Positions 41,851 through 64,000 of a DNA stretch of 64,000 nt are shown here, one piece after another (positions within the stretch are counted from its first letter, which is position 1; the number at the start of each line of letters is the position of its first letter). This DNA is from Dromiciops gliroides (taxonomy: Eukaryota > Chordata > Mammalia > Microbiotheria > Microbiotheriidae): positions 9,310,223 through 9,374,222 of the forward strand of contig NC_057866.1 in the NCBI RefSeq assembly GCF_019393635.1, read 5' to 3'. The translations under genes were made by a program, and so were the position numbers. A model generated the notes under the pieces. The model searched no databases, had not been told where the DNA came from, and saw nothing but the letters and a program-made list of their open reading frames with translations.

Positions 41851-44800
41851 AGGACAGAATGCGAGGGATCATGGCCAGAGTGAGGCTGGGCCATCAAAAG
41901 TAACTGGATAGGGGCAGCTAGGTGGCGCAGTGGATAGAGCACCGGCCCTGGAGTCAGGAGTACCTGAGTTCAAGTACGTCCTCAGACGGTTGACACTTAT
42001 AGCTGTGTGACCCTGGGCAAGTCACTTAACCCCAATTGCCTCACACATGTAACTGGGTAGATGATATGCAAAGGAGCCACAAATCACTCCCCTCCCCCCT
42101 TCATTCAGGCTTTGGAAATAGGGCACAGGGTCATCAGGTCTCCTTTTACAAAGGGGGAAACTGAGGCCCAGAGAGAAGAAGGGAGGTCAGCAGGTCCCAC
42201 AGCTAGTGGGTGCATGATTCCCACACTGGCTCTCTCCCATGGGGAGAAGAGACTGTCCCTGCATCTGGTCACCAGCACCCTGGGAATGGGCAGGTCCCCC
42301 CTAGATCCAAGCTCTAGTATTCCAGCCTGCAGGCCCAAAGATGGATCTCTAAAGGAGAAGTTTCAGGCACATGCTGCCGGGGAAAGATTGGGGAGCCTTC
42401 CCCCATACCCCAAAAGTCTGGCTATGGCCCCGCAGCCACCTGTGCCCCCCCACCCCAGCAGCGAGCTCCCACTAACATGGCCAGCAAGTGGCCATCCAGT
42501 GAGGTCCCCTGCCCACACTGGAGGAGCCTCAGCCCTGGCCTGCGGCTGACCTCGGGACCAAGCAGAGCTGACCGGCGCCCTCCTCCACAGGCCTGCCCTG
42601 CACACCCCTGACCCCTCGTCCCCTCCAGCCAGCTCTCCCTGGGCACAGCCTCGGGGCCTTTCATCCTTCCTGTCGTCAGCCTCCGGGCGATCTGAGGCTA
42701 CCAATGCAGAGATCTCGGGGTGGGGGGGCCAGGCTGGGAGAGGGCGACCCTCAGGAAGAGCCCTTCTCTCCTCTCTCTGCCCGCTCTCTCCCTTTCTCCC
42801 CCTTCCCCCTCCCTCTTCTCTCCCTCCCCCCGACTCCTTTCCCTTTCTCTCTCCCTCACTCCTCTGCCCTCTTCTCTCCTCTCTCCCTCCCCTTCCCCTC
42901 TCTCTCCTGTCTGTCTGCCTCCACTTCCCCATCACGCACCTGCTTCTCTACCCCAAGACTGGCCCTGCTCCTTGGAAGGCTATTAGGGATCTCCCCATGG
43001 CCAGCCCGGCTAGGCCCTCCTCAAACTCGCCGCCCTGCCTGGCTCCCCTCCTCCTGCGGACCTCTCCTCAGGCCCTTCTCCCACATCCCCACCCATCCCC
43101 TGCCCCCAAGCACTGCTCACAGCCTCTGCTGGTCTTGGACCCTCTCCCTCTCTGCCTGGACCTCCCCCCTGGCGATCCCATTCCCTCCCGCGGGTCCAGC
43201 GATCGTCCCTCCTGAGGCACCAGCTGCCTGCTGCCCCCTTTCACTGGGAGGCCCCCATGGCCCCGATGCACCCAGCCAGTGTCTTCACCTGAGACGCCCT
43301 CCCCATTTCCACCGAGGGCTGGCACGGTCCTCTGTTCTTCGGTCACTCACACTCACAGCCTAAGTCATCCTCACCCACTTCTTCCTGCTCCCTTCATGCG
43401 CCCCCCGGCATCCCATCAGGTGCCAACATCTACACTCACCCTCACTTTCACCTGCGCGAACACAGGCGCATACTCCATCACCTGGGCCTGGGCGCTTGCT
43501 CTACCCTCCCGAGCCCCGCCCCCCACCTTCCTCAAAGCTGCCAAGAGAACCTGAGGCTCTCCTCTGAGGGTGGTGCTCCTTCCAGGTGCCTTCCCAGGCT
43601 TGGGGGGGCCCCCACCCTGCATCTTCCTCTGGGGCTTACTCTCACCTCTCTTCCCTCACTCCCTGAATCGGACCAGTCATCTCTGGCCAGGCGCCCCCCT
43701 CCCCGTCTTCCTGCCTGCCCAGGCTCAGTTCTCCCCTCCTCCAGGGTCCCCAGATACATAGAGGGCCACAGGAGGCACCTTAGAGGCAAAGGGGCCCATC
43801 CTGGGTCTGACCCAGCCTGACTGTGGGACTCTCAGTGAGCCACCTGAGTCTCAGTTTTCTCACCTGTAAAATGGTGATAATAACAGCACTTCCCACCCAG
43901 GGGTGAGGATCAAATGATAATTGTTTGTGAAGCACTTAGCTCACAGTGCCTGGCACATAGTAGGTGCTTAATAAATGCAGGCTTCCTCCTTCCTCTAGAT
44001 TTTTATTATATTCTGGCCACCACTTGAGCCAGACTCGTGGTTTCCTTAGCAGAGTAGACTTCCAGCATGGAAAGTCCTTGCACTGCTAGGGAGCAGCAGC
44101 CCTTCTCTGGGACTGGGGGCACCAGGCGGTTTAGGTCTGGCCCATGGACCCACAGTGGGGAGCCAGCAAACATCCTCTAGAGCCAGATGTGAGGAGCACA
44201 GGCTGTGGTGCCTGGGCCTGAGTTCTAATCCTGTTCTGGTGTTTATTCCCTGGATGACCTTGGGTAAGTCACTTGCGCTGCCTGGGATTCAGCTTCTGGT
44301 AAAATTGAGGGGGCTGAGACCTCATCAGATAGGGAATGTATCACTCCACTGCCCACCCTGACGCCAACTCTGTGTGTGCTGACACCCAGCATTCCAGGCA
44401 CCCTATGGAGCTCCCCAGAGGTGGCCCTGAGTGTTTTACCACGGGCAGAGGTGAGTCGTGCCCCGGCTCGGGGCAGCTGGGACACCTCTTGACTGGCTGA
44501 GGCTGGCAAGGGCCCAGGAGGCTGCCCTCGGGGGTAAGGAGACCTCAGGGGCCCAGAGGGGCCAGGGCCACCAAGTCCAGCACTGGACAGCTTTCTCTTA
44601 CTTCTCCTTCTAAAGACCTTTCCTGTGCATCTGGAAGGGACCTCAAAGGGCATCCAATCGAGGGGAGGCTCTTGGCTACTTCATGCCACCTGCCCCGCCC
44701 CTCCCCCCCCCCCCCCCCGCCCAGGGCCTGCCCGGCCGAGGGGCACTCACTCTTGATGTCCAGCTGGGCCCGGTAATGCTCAAAGCCTTTGAGCCTCACG

Positions 44801-47214
44801 ACATCCCCCAAGAGTCTGAGGAACTGGCTGAAGGCTGGTCCAGCCTCTTCATTATTGTACATCTCCTCCTCCGAGGCCTGGCCAGCCCGGCAGTAGAGCA
44901 CTCCCACCTTGCGCTGGAGACTTAGCTGGGGGAGGGGGACAGAGGCTCACAGGAGCTGCCTTCCTCAGGGCTTCTGGGCCCCCTCCCCACCTGTCGGTCT
45001 GAGGGTATCCCTTGCGGCAAAGACCATGTCCAGAGGGCAACACCACAGGGGACATCCGGTGCCCCCTCCTCCTCTTACGATGAGCCCGCTGGAGGAAATG
45101 ACTTGCCCCACATAGTGTAAGTGCTAAGTGGAAGAGCCAGATCTGAACCCAGGACCTCTGACTCAGACCCAGGTCTCTGCTGCCCCATCACCCTGGTTCT
45201 CTCTGCCAGCACTGAGAGCTCCTCCCTGCCCTGGGGTCCCTCCTCTCTGGGGATGCCTCAGGCCCAAGTCCCCAGAGAAGATGTCCTGGAAGGTCCTGGA
45301 GCCCCCACAGAGTGAAGTCTCCCAACCAGGTCCCAGGGCTGCATTCAAAGGGAGGCCTCTGGCTCCCTGAGAGTGAGGAGGGGGCTTTTCCGGGGCCATC
45401 TGTGGTGGGCCAAGAACACGACTCACCTCCTGCTCATCCAGGGTGAGGAGAGTACGAGGCACCTTAGGGGAGGCGGAGCCCAGACGAAGGCAGGTGGGGC
45501 TCAGCCGGGGGGCCACATGCTCCAGGAGTTTTTTGGGGGACAGGCCTCGGGGAGGGCCCGGTGGCAGGACCTCTTCGGAGATGGAGCCTCGGAGGGTCCG
45601 AAGCTGAAGACAAGGGCAAGGGCACCCCTTAGGGCCGCCACCCACCTTGCCAGCCCTTCCCCCAGCCTCCAACTCCCAGGCCCCACCTGAGTGGTCCTGA
45701 TAATGAGGCGATAGCTGTGCTGGGGGCTGGCTGAGCCGCCACCCTCCTTCTCCTCCCGCCGGATGCTCACAGCCACCGGGCCCAGGGTCTCATCGATCCC
45801 AAAGAAATTCTGATGTTCTGGGGGTGGGAGGAGGCCCAGTGATTGGACACACCTCCACAGGGCACATCCTCACACCTCAGTCTGACCCTGTCAGGCCTAA
45901 GCTCAAGGCTGCCCTCTCTCCCCCGATTTCTATAGCAATGGAAGAGAGAGCCCAGAGTCCTGAGTTCTAGTCTCTCCTCCCAGCTCTTCTCTGAACTTGC
46001 TGGGCCAGTGACCTTGGCCAAATAACCTCCTCTCTGGGAACCAGTTTTTCCTTGTCAAAACAGGAAGTTGGATGAGGTTTCTAAATTCCTCCCTAGGCTG
46101 ACTTTCCCTGTTCTAAGGTCCCTCCCAGCTGTGACATTCCCTGTTCTAAGATCCCTTCCAGCTATGACATTCCAGGTTCTAAGGCCCTCCCAGCTGTGAC
46201 ATTCCCTGTTCTAAGATCCCTTCCAGCTGTGACATTCCAGGTTCTAAGGCCCTCCCAGCTGTGACATTCCCTGTTCTAAGATCCCTTCCAGCTGTGACAT
46301 TCCAGGTTCTAAGGCCCTCCCAGCTGTGACATTCCCTGTTCTAAGATCCCTTCCAGCTGTGACATTCCAGGTTCTAAGGCCCTCCCAGCTGTGACATTCC
46401 AAGTTCTAAGGGCCCTCCCGTTTCTAACATTGTATCTTGTTGGGGCCTCCCATCCATCCATTTCTGAACGATGACAAGTGGCTAAGCCCCAAGTCCTCCC
46501 TGTCCATGGTTCTTTGCCTCCACTTACCCTCTGGTCCCTCTCACCTTTTCCATAGAAGTATTTGCGGTAGTACCCAGCCCCTGCGTCTGTGTGCTCTAGG
46601 CTGTGGGGCTCAGAACGATTCTGGGGTTCTTCCAAAATGGAGATAGCTGCATTGGGCAGCGTGGGGGGCAGTGCAGGGGGCAACAGCCCCCCCAGGCCCA
46701 GCTCGCCTTCCCCCCCAACCTCGCTCACAAAGCCAGGAGCCTCCAAAAGCAGGGCCGAGCCAGAGGCCTGGATGGGCCCAGGGGTCGGGGGGGTCTCGGG
46801 GAGTTGGTCCCTGGCCCCAGCTCCCCAGTCAAAAAGAAGACTCTGGACATCGTAATGTGCAAACCAGCGGGGGTCTGGGACTGGGGGGAACTCGGGGGGT
46901 GGCTCTCCCTCCGGCGGCAGTCCCAGTAGGGCCAGGGGGTCCGCAAAGAGGCGGGTGGGGGTGACTCCGCGACCTCCTTCCTCATTGCTATGGGCTCGGG
47001 CTCGGGGGCTCGCTGTGGGCGGGGGCCGGGCCTCCCCAGCATCGCTGCCACTCCGAAGTAGCGGTCCTCCGGCCCCTGTGGACCCCCTGGGCTCAAAGGT
47101 ATGTGGGGTCAGGGCTGGCCGGGCTGGCTGGCGGAGCCTTCGGACAAAGAGGTCGTCAGATTGCATTGTGAGTGCCAAGCCCCGCCGGGGGCTCTCTGGT
47201 CTACCTGGCCACAT
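37897..47214 (-). CDS. SIPA1: SIPA1 (SPA-1), Rap-specific GTPase-activating protein, 15 coding exons
   Basis: SIPA1 speeds GTP hydrolysis by Rap1/Rap2 and so limits integrin adhesion and growth signalling in haematopoietic and other cells. The joined exons give 3102 nt, 1033 residues, close to human (about 1042). Order seen: serine/proline-rich N-terminus, a dimerisation-like region, RapGAP domain (about 325-530) with the catalytic Asn in HIGNDIV (Asn428, the 'asparagine thumb'), PDZ domain (about 672-750, [20 protein letters not shown]), disordered Ser/Pro-rich region and a C-terminal leucine-zipper-type coiled coil (about 965-1020). The human first ATG (MPMW) reads GCA here, so translation is placed at MW. 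It converges on RELA and lies downstream of PCNX3 on the same strand. Confidence 0.97.
38139..38217 (-). CDS. SIPA1: SIPA1 exon, start of coiled coil
   Basis: Residues 962-988, [20 protein letters not shown] to DLQK. Confidence 0.94.
38502..38556 (-). CDS. SIPA1: SIPA1 short exon (55 nt)
   Basis: Residues 944-962, [19 protein letters not shown]. The acceptor after ttccag keeps frame; a second CAG 8 bases in would shift it. Confidence 0.88.
38708..38809 (-). CDS. SIPA1: SIPA1 exon
   Basis: Residues 910-944, [20 protein letters not shown] then [14 protein letters not shown]. It matches the family's conserved helix before the coiled coil. Confidence 0.95.
38893..39010 (-). CDS. SIPA1: SIPA1 exon
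   Basis: Residues 871-910, [20 protein letters not shown] then [19 protein letters not shown]. The [14 protein letters not shown] phosphosite-like motif is conserved. Confidence 0.95.
39119..39230 (-). CDS. SIPA1: SIPA1 exon
   Basis: Residues 833-870, [20 protein letters not shown] to DGTLDQ. A disordered linker, more diverged than its neighbours. Confidence 0.93.
39370..39594 (-). CDS. SIPA1: SIPA1 exon
   Basis: Residues 758-833, [20 protein letters not shown] to [10 protein letters not shown]. It follows the PDZ domain. Confidence 0.95.
39868..40142 (-). CDS. SIPA1: SIPA1 exon, PDZ domain
   Basis: Residues 667-758, [20 protein letters not shown] onward to PDESGRPRR. The whole PDZ core lies in this exon; GRLGFE stands in for the GLGF loop. 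Confidence 0.97.
40330..40912 (-). CDS. SIPA1: SIPA1 large exon (583 nt), end of RapGAP and linker
   Basis: Residues 472-666, [20 protein letters not shown] to GEIVARLQ. It contains [40 protein letters not shown] and [20 protein letters not shown], all family landmarks. Confidence 0.97.
41045..41202 (-). CDS. SIPA1: SIPA1 exon, RapGAP catalytic Asn
   Basis: Residues 420-472, [20 protein letters not shown] then [20 protein letters not shown]. Asn428 of HIGNDIV supplies the catalytic carboxamide. Confidence 0.97.
41480..41583 (-). CDS. SIPA1: SIPA1 exon, RapGAP core
   Basis: Residues 385-419, [20 protein letters not shown] then [15 protein letters not shown], a strongly conserved RapGAP stretch. 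Confidence 0.97.
41804..41845 (+). repeat. (AC)21 microsatellite
   Basis: Perfect AC dinucleotide run in a SIPA1 intron, a likely polymorphic marker. Confidence 0.97.
41911..42047 (+). mobile_element. WSINE1/Mar1-like CORE-SINE
   Basis: Plus-strand copy, antisense to SIPA1, flanked by taactggatag (from 41901) and taactgggtag (from 42050). It has no clear poly(A) tail. Confidence 0.88.
42760..43250 (+). repeat. Pyrimidine-rich low-complexity stretch
   Basis: Long run of ctctcc/ccctcc words on the plus strand (a purine-rich tract in the SIPA1 transcript). No tandem unit is fixed. Confidence 0.75.
43830..43985 (+). mobile_element. MIR SINE
   Basis: 'gagtctcagttttctcacctgtaaaatggtgataataacag...gcctggcacatagtaggtgcttaataaatg', a well-preserved MIR 3' half. 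Confidence 0.88.
44190..44350 (+). mobile_element. MIR SINE
   Basis: 'ctgtggtgcctgggcctgagttctaatcctg...gatgaccttgggtaagtcacttgc', MIR 5' half and CORE. Confidence 0.8.
44703..44718 (+). repeat. 16-base C homopolymer
   Basis: Lies 33 bases downstream of a SIPA1 exon donor, so it is a G run in the SIPA1 transcript. Confidence 0.93.
44751..44925 (-). CDS. SIPA1: SIPA1 exon, start of RapGAP domain
   Basis: Residues 327-385, [20 protein letters not shown] then [20 protein letters not shown] to QLDIK. The split Thr codon A|CG joins the next exon. Confidence 0.97.
45427..45603 (-). CDS. SIPA1: SIPA1 exon
   Basis: Residues 268-326, [20 protein letters not shown] to [10 protein letters not shown]. 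Confidence 0.97.
45687..45817 (-). CDS. SIPA1: SIPA1 exon
   Basis: Residues 224-267, [20 protein letters not shown] then [20 protein letters not shown] to TTQ. Confidence 0.97.
45930..46125 (+). mobile_element. THER1/MIR-type SINE remnant next to a minisatellite
   Basis: 'tgggccagtgaccttggccaaataacctcctc...aggaagttggatgaggtttctaaattcctccc' is the CORE and tail of an old SINE. The minisatellite that follows repeats the tail sequence. Confidence 0.7.
46125..46417 (+). repeat. Minisatellite with 65-bp dimer period (33 + 32 bp monomers)
   Basis: The start ccagctgtgacattcc recurs at 46125, 46158, 46190, 46223, 46255, 46288, 46320, 46353 and 46385. Monomers alternate strictly between ccctgttctaagatccctt and caggttctaaggccctc endings. 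It is in the intron after the first coding exon of SIPA1. Confidence 0.95.
46545..47214 (-). CDS. SIPA1: SIPA1 first coding exon
   Basis: Residues 1-224. It starts [20 protein letters not shown] and continues [54 protein letters not shown] and YYRKYFYGK. The human upstream Met (MPMW) reads Ala here, so the ATG at 47214 is chosen; the in-frame Met at residue 17 is an alternative. Confidence 0.93.
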
Positions 47215-49862
47215 GGGTGCCCCCTGGAATTGGGCCTCATTGGCCTGTCAGTGGCCTGGACCTCTTCTACTCTCCCCTGGTCACTGATCCTCTGCAGGTG
47301 CCATGAAAAGGGCCTCGGGAAACCACACATGGAGAAGAGGGAAGGGAAGGGGATGCACCCAGACTCCCTGCTTTCCAGGGGTGCCAGCAGGATGAGGGGA
47401 AGGCAGGCCGGGCAGCAGGAGATGGTCAGAGCAGTAGGACAGGGGTGCGTCTGTCAGCCAGGGTCCAGGCCCCTCAGCTGGAGAGGATCATCTGTCTGAG
47501 GAGAAGGGAAGTCAGTGAGTGGGGGGTCCAGGGCAGCCCAATGAGAAAACAGGAACCCATCCCTCACTTCCCTGCTCCCCTCCCCCATGACAGGGTCTGC
47601 TTCCGGCCCCCCGCCTCTAGGGCCCCAGGCTCATCAAAGCCACTTCCTCTTCCCCCCCCCCCCGCATTTCCTCTCTGGGGGAGGGGGGGGGTCCTGGTCT
47701 GTCTGGGCGCTGTAGCCTCTAGTTTCAGTTGGATCTCATGGGGGATGGTGTCAGGGGTCTTGAGCCCGTGGGGACCCCAATCCTGCCAGAACTGAAACCC
47801 ATATCAGGCAGCTTGCTTAGCCTTCCTGAGCCTCAGTTCCTCCCCTGACAAATGGCTGGGGGAGGGGGCGGGCCAGATAACCTCCCAAGTCCTCTCTAGC
47901 ACTAAATCTTGGGTTTTGTAGGGCAGGAACAAGGGGCTGGGGGCGAATTCCCCCCTCCCATGACCCCACAGTGGCGGCTGGTGTCCTAGGCTGGAGACAA
48001 GAGGGATCCCCAAACTCAGAGCCTGGTTCCTCTGAACTCCAACCTTTAGGCCTTGGGACCCTCCCCCCAACGGAAAAGTCCCCAGTGGGCACCTCTGAGG
48101 AAGGGGGTCCAGCTAAGAGGCAGAGCCTGGGCCAGAGCTCTAAGATTCGGGTGCAGGGCCAAGGAGAGCCAGCTTGGATGCCCAGGTCCCACCCCGGGCC
48201 GGACAAAAGGAGGACGTCCTGTCCCCCGGGGCCTTTCCTCTCAGCCCCTCCCTTTTCCTTTCCTCTTCAACCCTAAGCAAGGCAGGAATCCTGAGCAGGA
48301 CCGGACCCCCTAAAGGCTGGGACAAGCCGGAGGGCAAGGAAACACCCCCTGTTCACTCTTGGGATGTTGGGGGCCCTTCCCCCTCATGTGCCTTCTTCTA
48401 CCTCCCCAGCCCCCCAGCCCAGGACAGCCCTTGCTACCTGGGGGGGGGGGTGGGCCGGGGGTCCTCAGTACAGCGGCAGCGAGGCCCCGGCAGGCAGCAT
48501 GGCTGGTCCGGTGAGCGCAGTCTTCCTGTGAGACAGGAAGTGGCCCCTGGCTCCAGGTCCCCACACTCCTCCTCCTGCCCCCCACCACATCCTCAGGAAG
48601 GTTCTAGGGTCACTGAACCACAGAGTCATGGGGCATAGACCATCCCCCCCCCCCCCCGCCTCCCTCCAGCTCATGGTCCCTGTCCACCTCCCTTTCCCCA
48701 CTTATTGTCACAAACTCAAGCCCAAGAGAGAAAAAGGACCAGCCTGGGACAAGAGTTGCTGTGGCCATAGGGCCCAGGGTTGGGGATGAGGGTTTGAGGA
48801 CATGTCCTGTGAACAAGGCCAGGGAGGGGCTCCAGGGAGTCAAGGGACACAGTCTAGAAGGGGAGATGAGGCCAAGAGGGATGGAGATGGGAGTGGGACA
48901 GGGAAGAGCCAGAGCCTGGGAAGGGGGAGACATCCCTCTCCCCAGTCACAGGATATGAGGCTGCAGTGGACTCATCAACCCGTGTGCCCGGAGGGAATAG
49001 CTGAGTGTGACCAAGCCCTGCCCCAGGGGGACCACAGGACAGGCACAGTTCCCATCAGGCAGTGAGACAGGAGAGCCAGGGAAGGCAAGGTGGGAACCCC
49101 CAAATCTCACTGGGGGGCTGCTGGGGGGCACCTCCATAGGGCACATGCTGGCCAGCCAGCCCTGAAAGTCGTGCTGCCCTGGTGTGAGCATCCAAGGGGC
49201 AGCTGAGGCTCTGGGCATGCCGGGGAGTTCAATGGGCCCTGTCTGTTCTAGGCTCTCAGTCCCACACAGGGTCCACTGAGACTATGGGATGGACATTCCA
49301 TGCAGCCTGTGTCACCAAGCAGGGTGGGGGAAAGGAAGCCCAGGGGAGTCCTGGGACCCCAGCCCTGAAGAGGCCAAGTACCCCTAAGAGCTCGTCCCTC
49401 CAACACCCCCACACATCCGGAAGTGCTGGTAGCCTCAGCCCCAGGAGGAGGGGCTGGATCCTTCTCAATTGCACATCTGGAGGTCATGACCCCAGCTCCA
49501 GCTGCCAGCAGGGTTGGACAGATGTTTCCTCCCCAAACTAGGCTAGGCGGGTCCTGTGGGGGCTGGGCTGGAGACGACAGAGGGGATTGAGGAAATGGGG
49601 AGACCAAGGGGTCAGAGCCCGGGACAGGCTCTAGACTGGTGAGGGCTGCTGTCTGCACCCACCCCGCCCCGGGCAGAGAAACTGCCAACTGAGGAGGAAC
49701 CCCGCGGGCCCTGCAGAGGCCAGGAGCAGGAGGGGGCAGCAGAGGTGAAAACTGGCGCCTGGGGACAGGATGGAGGGGCACAGGCTCGGGGGGGTTAAGG
49801 AAGCCCTTCCTGCCCCGTTAGGCGCCCCCCACCCCGCCGGCTCCGTCTTCGGCGCTACTCAC
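47215..49862 (-). other. SIPA1 5' intron(s)
   Basis: Holds a THER1-type SINE remnant (about 47800-47905), C runs at 47652-47663 and 48644-48657, and an 11-G run near 48440. A further non-coding exon cannot be excluded. Acceptor candidates for the first coding exon lie at cctgcag (about 47297) and ctgacag (about 47244). Confidence 0.6.
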
Positions 49863-50100
49863 CCCACTGTACCCCAGGACAGGCTGCCCGCGCTCTGGGC
49901 GGGGGAGAAGGGAGGAAGAAAGGGGCTCCCCGCCGCTGGCCTTGTACGCCACCCCGCCCCCACCCTCGCCCCCCGGGGGCACCCCGGCTGTACCTCCTCA
50001 GGGTCCCCCCCTTGCGCCCCGCTACTGAGTGCCGGCCGAGCCGCCCGCGCGCCGCTCCCTGCCCGGCGCCCTTGGCTCCGCCCCCGGGGTGGAGCCTCGG
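49863..50100 (-). promoter_or_regulatory. SIPA1: Probable SIPA1 first exon (non-coding) and CpG-rich promoter
   Basis: A CpG-rich block with GC boxes (ggggcggagc, about 50080-50092) sits upstream of SIPA1. A strong donor CAGTGGG|GTGAGTAG ends a candidate exon at 49863. A second donor-like GAGGAG|GTACAG is near 49993. The human gene also has a non-coding first exon. Exact start unknown. Confidence 0.5.
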
Positions 50101-50179
50101 GTCCCTCCCCCTCATCTCCCGCCCTGGGCCTCGGGAGGGAGGAGCCGCCCGCGGGACAGGCGCGGGCTGGAAGCAGGCT

Positions 50180-51000
50180 CAAGGCCAAGGCCATGGCCAG
50201 GGGCAGCTTAGAGGGAGGAAGCATGGGGTGGGGGAGAGAGAGAACCCCCAGGCCGGACTCCGGGCAAAGGGTGGCCAGAATCACAGCCTCGCCCCAAACA
50301 CCTGTAAGCCCCTGAATCTCCCAAAGACACGTCCTGGTCACCAAGTGACCTTGGGGGTCTCCTTCGGGTGAAGTCCCCAATCAGGAGGCTGGGGCTGGAG
50401 CCCTGCACCCAGGGACAAGCCCCATAACTTCTCTGGGCCTGTTCCCCATTCTCATGCAATGGGTCCGATGGGCATTCCTTCCAATAGTGAGGGTCCGGAG
50501 CTCCCCCTCCCTCATGCTCTGGAAGCTCCATAGCCAAGGAGATAGCCAGTAGGGCCCCCATTTCCCTGTACTGGGGAAAGTGTGTGCCCCCAGCCCTGTC
50601 GGCCAGTGCCCAGAAAGGTCCCCACTCCCTCCTCACTGATGTACAATTTATCCAGTCTGCACCGTGTTTGTGCCTCCCACTTCAGACTGGGCACTCCCAA
50701 GGGCAGGGGCCTTTCTTTGTATGCCCAGCACCGTTCTGGGGGCCTGGACAACCCAAGGGTTCCCAGAGCATCTTTTAAATGATCCTGAGGAACAGGGGCT
50801 GATGGTCTATAGACAGGCTGCAATCTACACCACTGGAGGGACCCTCCACAGGGCTGAGATCCGGGAGTCCTCCCAACGCCCTTGGACTCAGGAGTCCTTC
50901 CAGGGCTGGGCTGCCCAGCCTCTGCTCTGAGAGCAGCCCAGTGAGCATTCACCGAAGCCCTTCTATCCTCCTTCCTCACCCCGCAAAATGAGCAAAGAAA
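50180..51000. other. Spacer between SIPA1 promoter and PCNX3 3' end
   Basis: GC-rich sequence with an L2 plus-strand 3' end at about 50650-50780 ('agactgggcactcccaagggcaggggcctttctttgtatgcccagcac'). No gene seen. Confidence 0.65.
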
Positions 51001-51009
51001 ACTCCAACC

Positions 51010-51362
51010 AAAATCAAAAATAGTGTTATTAATTCTGGTGTCTCAGAAGCAGAAAAAAAAAAAAAGGAAAAAAAAGACCCCTCCCCCCCTCCTTTCTTCC
51101 CGAGCTTCGGCCCCAAGCTCCAGGGCCCTGGGAGGTGGGATGGGGGCTAACATCTCCCTCCCTGACCGAGCCCCGGCTCTGGCCCGAGGGGAGCGAGGCC
51201 CCTGAGTCCCGAGTCCTGGCCCCCAGCGAAGAGGGCCCCGCCCCCTGGCTCCGGAGTGCTGAACGGGACCAGCCCATCGGTTTGGCGAGCTGAGACCCAG
51301 GCTGGGCTCTGGGTCCCCTGAGCACTCGGTTGCTCTGTCCCATCAGGCTCAGGACCAACCGG
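51010..51362 (-). other. PCNX3: PCNX3 3' untranslated region
   Basis: Short GC-rich 3' UTR with an internal poly(T) on the minus strand (51050-51074). No AATAAA is visible; an AATAAC near 51028 is the closest. The end is therefore approximate. Confidence 0.5.

Positions 51363-64000
<12,638 letters not shown>

Larger units (their letters stand above)
41584..44750 (-). other. SIPA1 3.2-kb intron within the RapGAP-coding region
   Basis: Holds an (AC)n tract (41804-41845), a SINE (41911-42047), MIR copies (43830-43985 and 44190-44350) and a long pyrimidine-rich low-complexity stretch (42760-43250). No exon seen inside. Confidence 0.8.

Noticed and set aside
42704-43363. Open frame of 219 codons in a SIPA1 intron
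   Set aside because: It is a pyrimidine-rich low-complexity stretch giving a Ser/Pro/Leu repeat product, with no splice or family support.
46125-46417. Regular repeats that superficially resemble a CRISPR array
   Set aside because: No unique spacers; the units abut, and the genome is vertebrate.

Overview
This window is nuclear DNA of a marsupial mammal. It is packed with a tRNA-headed, CORE-containing, poly(A)-tailed SINE of the WSINE1/Mar1 type. It also carries one RTE-tailed Mar1-like SINE, a marsupial-type L1 3' end, and many L2 and MIR/THER1 remnants. Its four protein genes are split by ordinary GT-AG introns. The species cannot be fixed from sequence alone; the SINE type leans weakly towards an Australian marsupial.

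Four genes of the human 11q13.1 block are present in the human order and relative orientation (reverse-complemented here). KAT5 (TIP60 acetyltransferase) is on the minus strand at 286-8413, complete in 14 coding exons that sum to exactly 513 codons plus stop. RELA (NF-kB p65) is on the plus strand at 20128-32478, complete in 11 coding exons that sum to exactly 551 codons plus stop. SIPA1 (SPA-1 RapGAP) is on the minus strand at 37897-47214, with 15 coding exons and 1033 residues. PCNX3 (pecanex 3) is on the minus strand from 51363 to beyond 64000; its last 26 exons encode the C-terminal 1347 residues. I placed exons by translating each frame, matching family sequences from memory and checking that splice phases join. 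All four reading frames close without a break.

Layout: 1-8.5 kb is KAT5, including a 3.6 kb intron that holds an L2 copy. 8.4-20.1 kb is the head-to-head KAT5/RELA interval. It has a CpG-rich promoter at each end and, between them, a nested pile of old repeats (L2, L1, solo LTR, SINEs) and a decayed approximately 32-bp tandem repeat. 20.1-33.2 kb is RELA, whose long introns 5, 6 and 8 hold SINE clusters and antisense L2 remnants. 33.2-37.4 kb is the tail-to-tail RELA/SIPA1 gap, which contains an unexplained CpG-rich block with five NRF1-like palindromes. 37.4-50.1 kb is SIPA1 with a probable non-coding first exon near 49.9 kb. 50.1-51.0 kb is a short spacer. 51.0-64.0 kb is PCNX3.

The genes are neighbours by ancient synteny rather than an operon. 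Known biology links some of them: TIP60 acetylates histones and acts as a co-regulator at NF-kB targets, RELA is the transactivating NF-kB subunit, and SIPA1 switches off Rap1. I see no novel multi-gene system here. The best leads are the orphan promoter-like block (33.45-34.0 kb), the SINE-tail-derived satellite (46.1-46.4 kb, with a decayed relative at 9.6-16.2 kb), and lineage changes at RELA phosphorylation sites.
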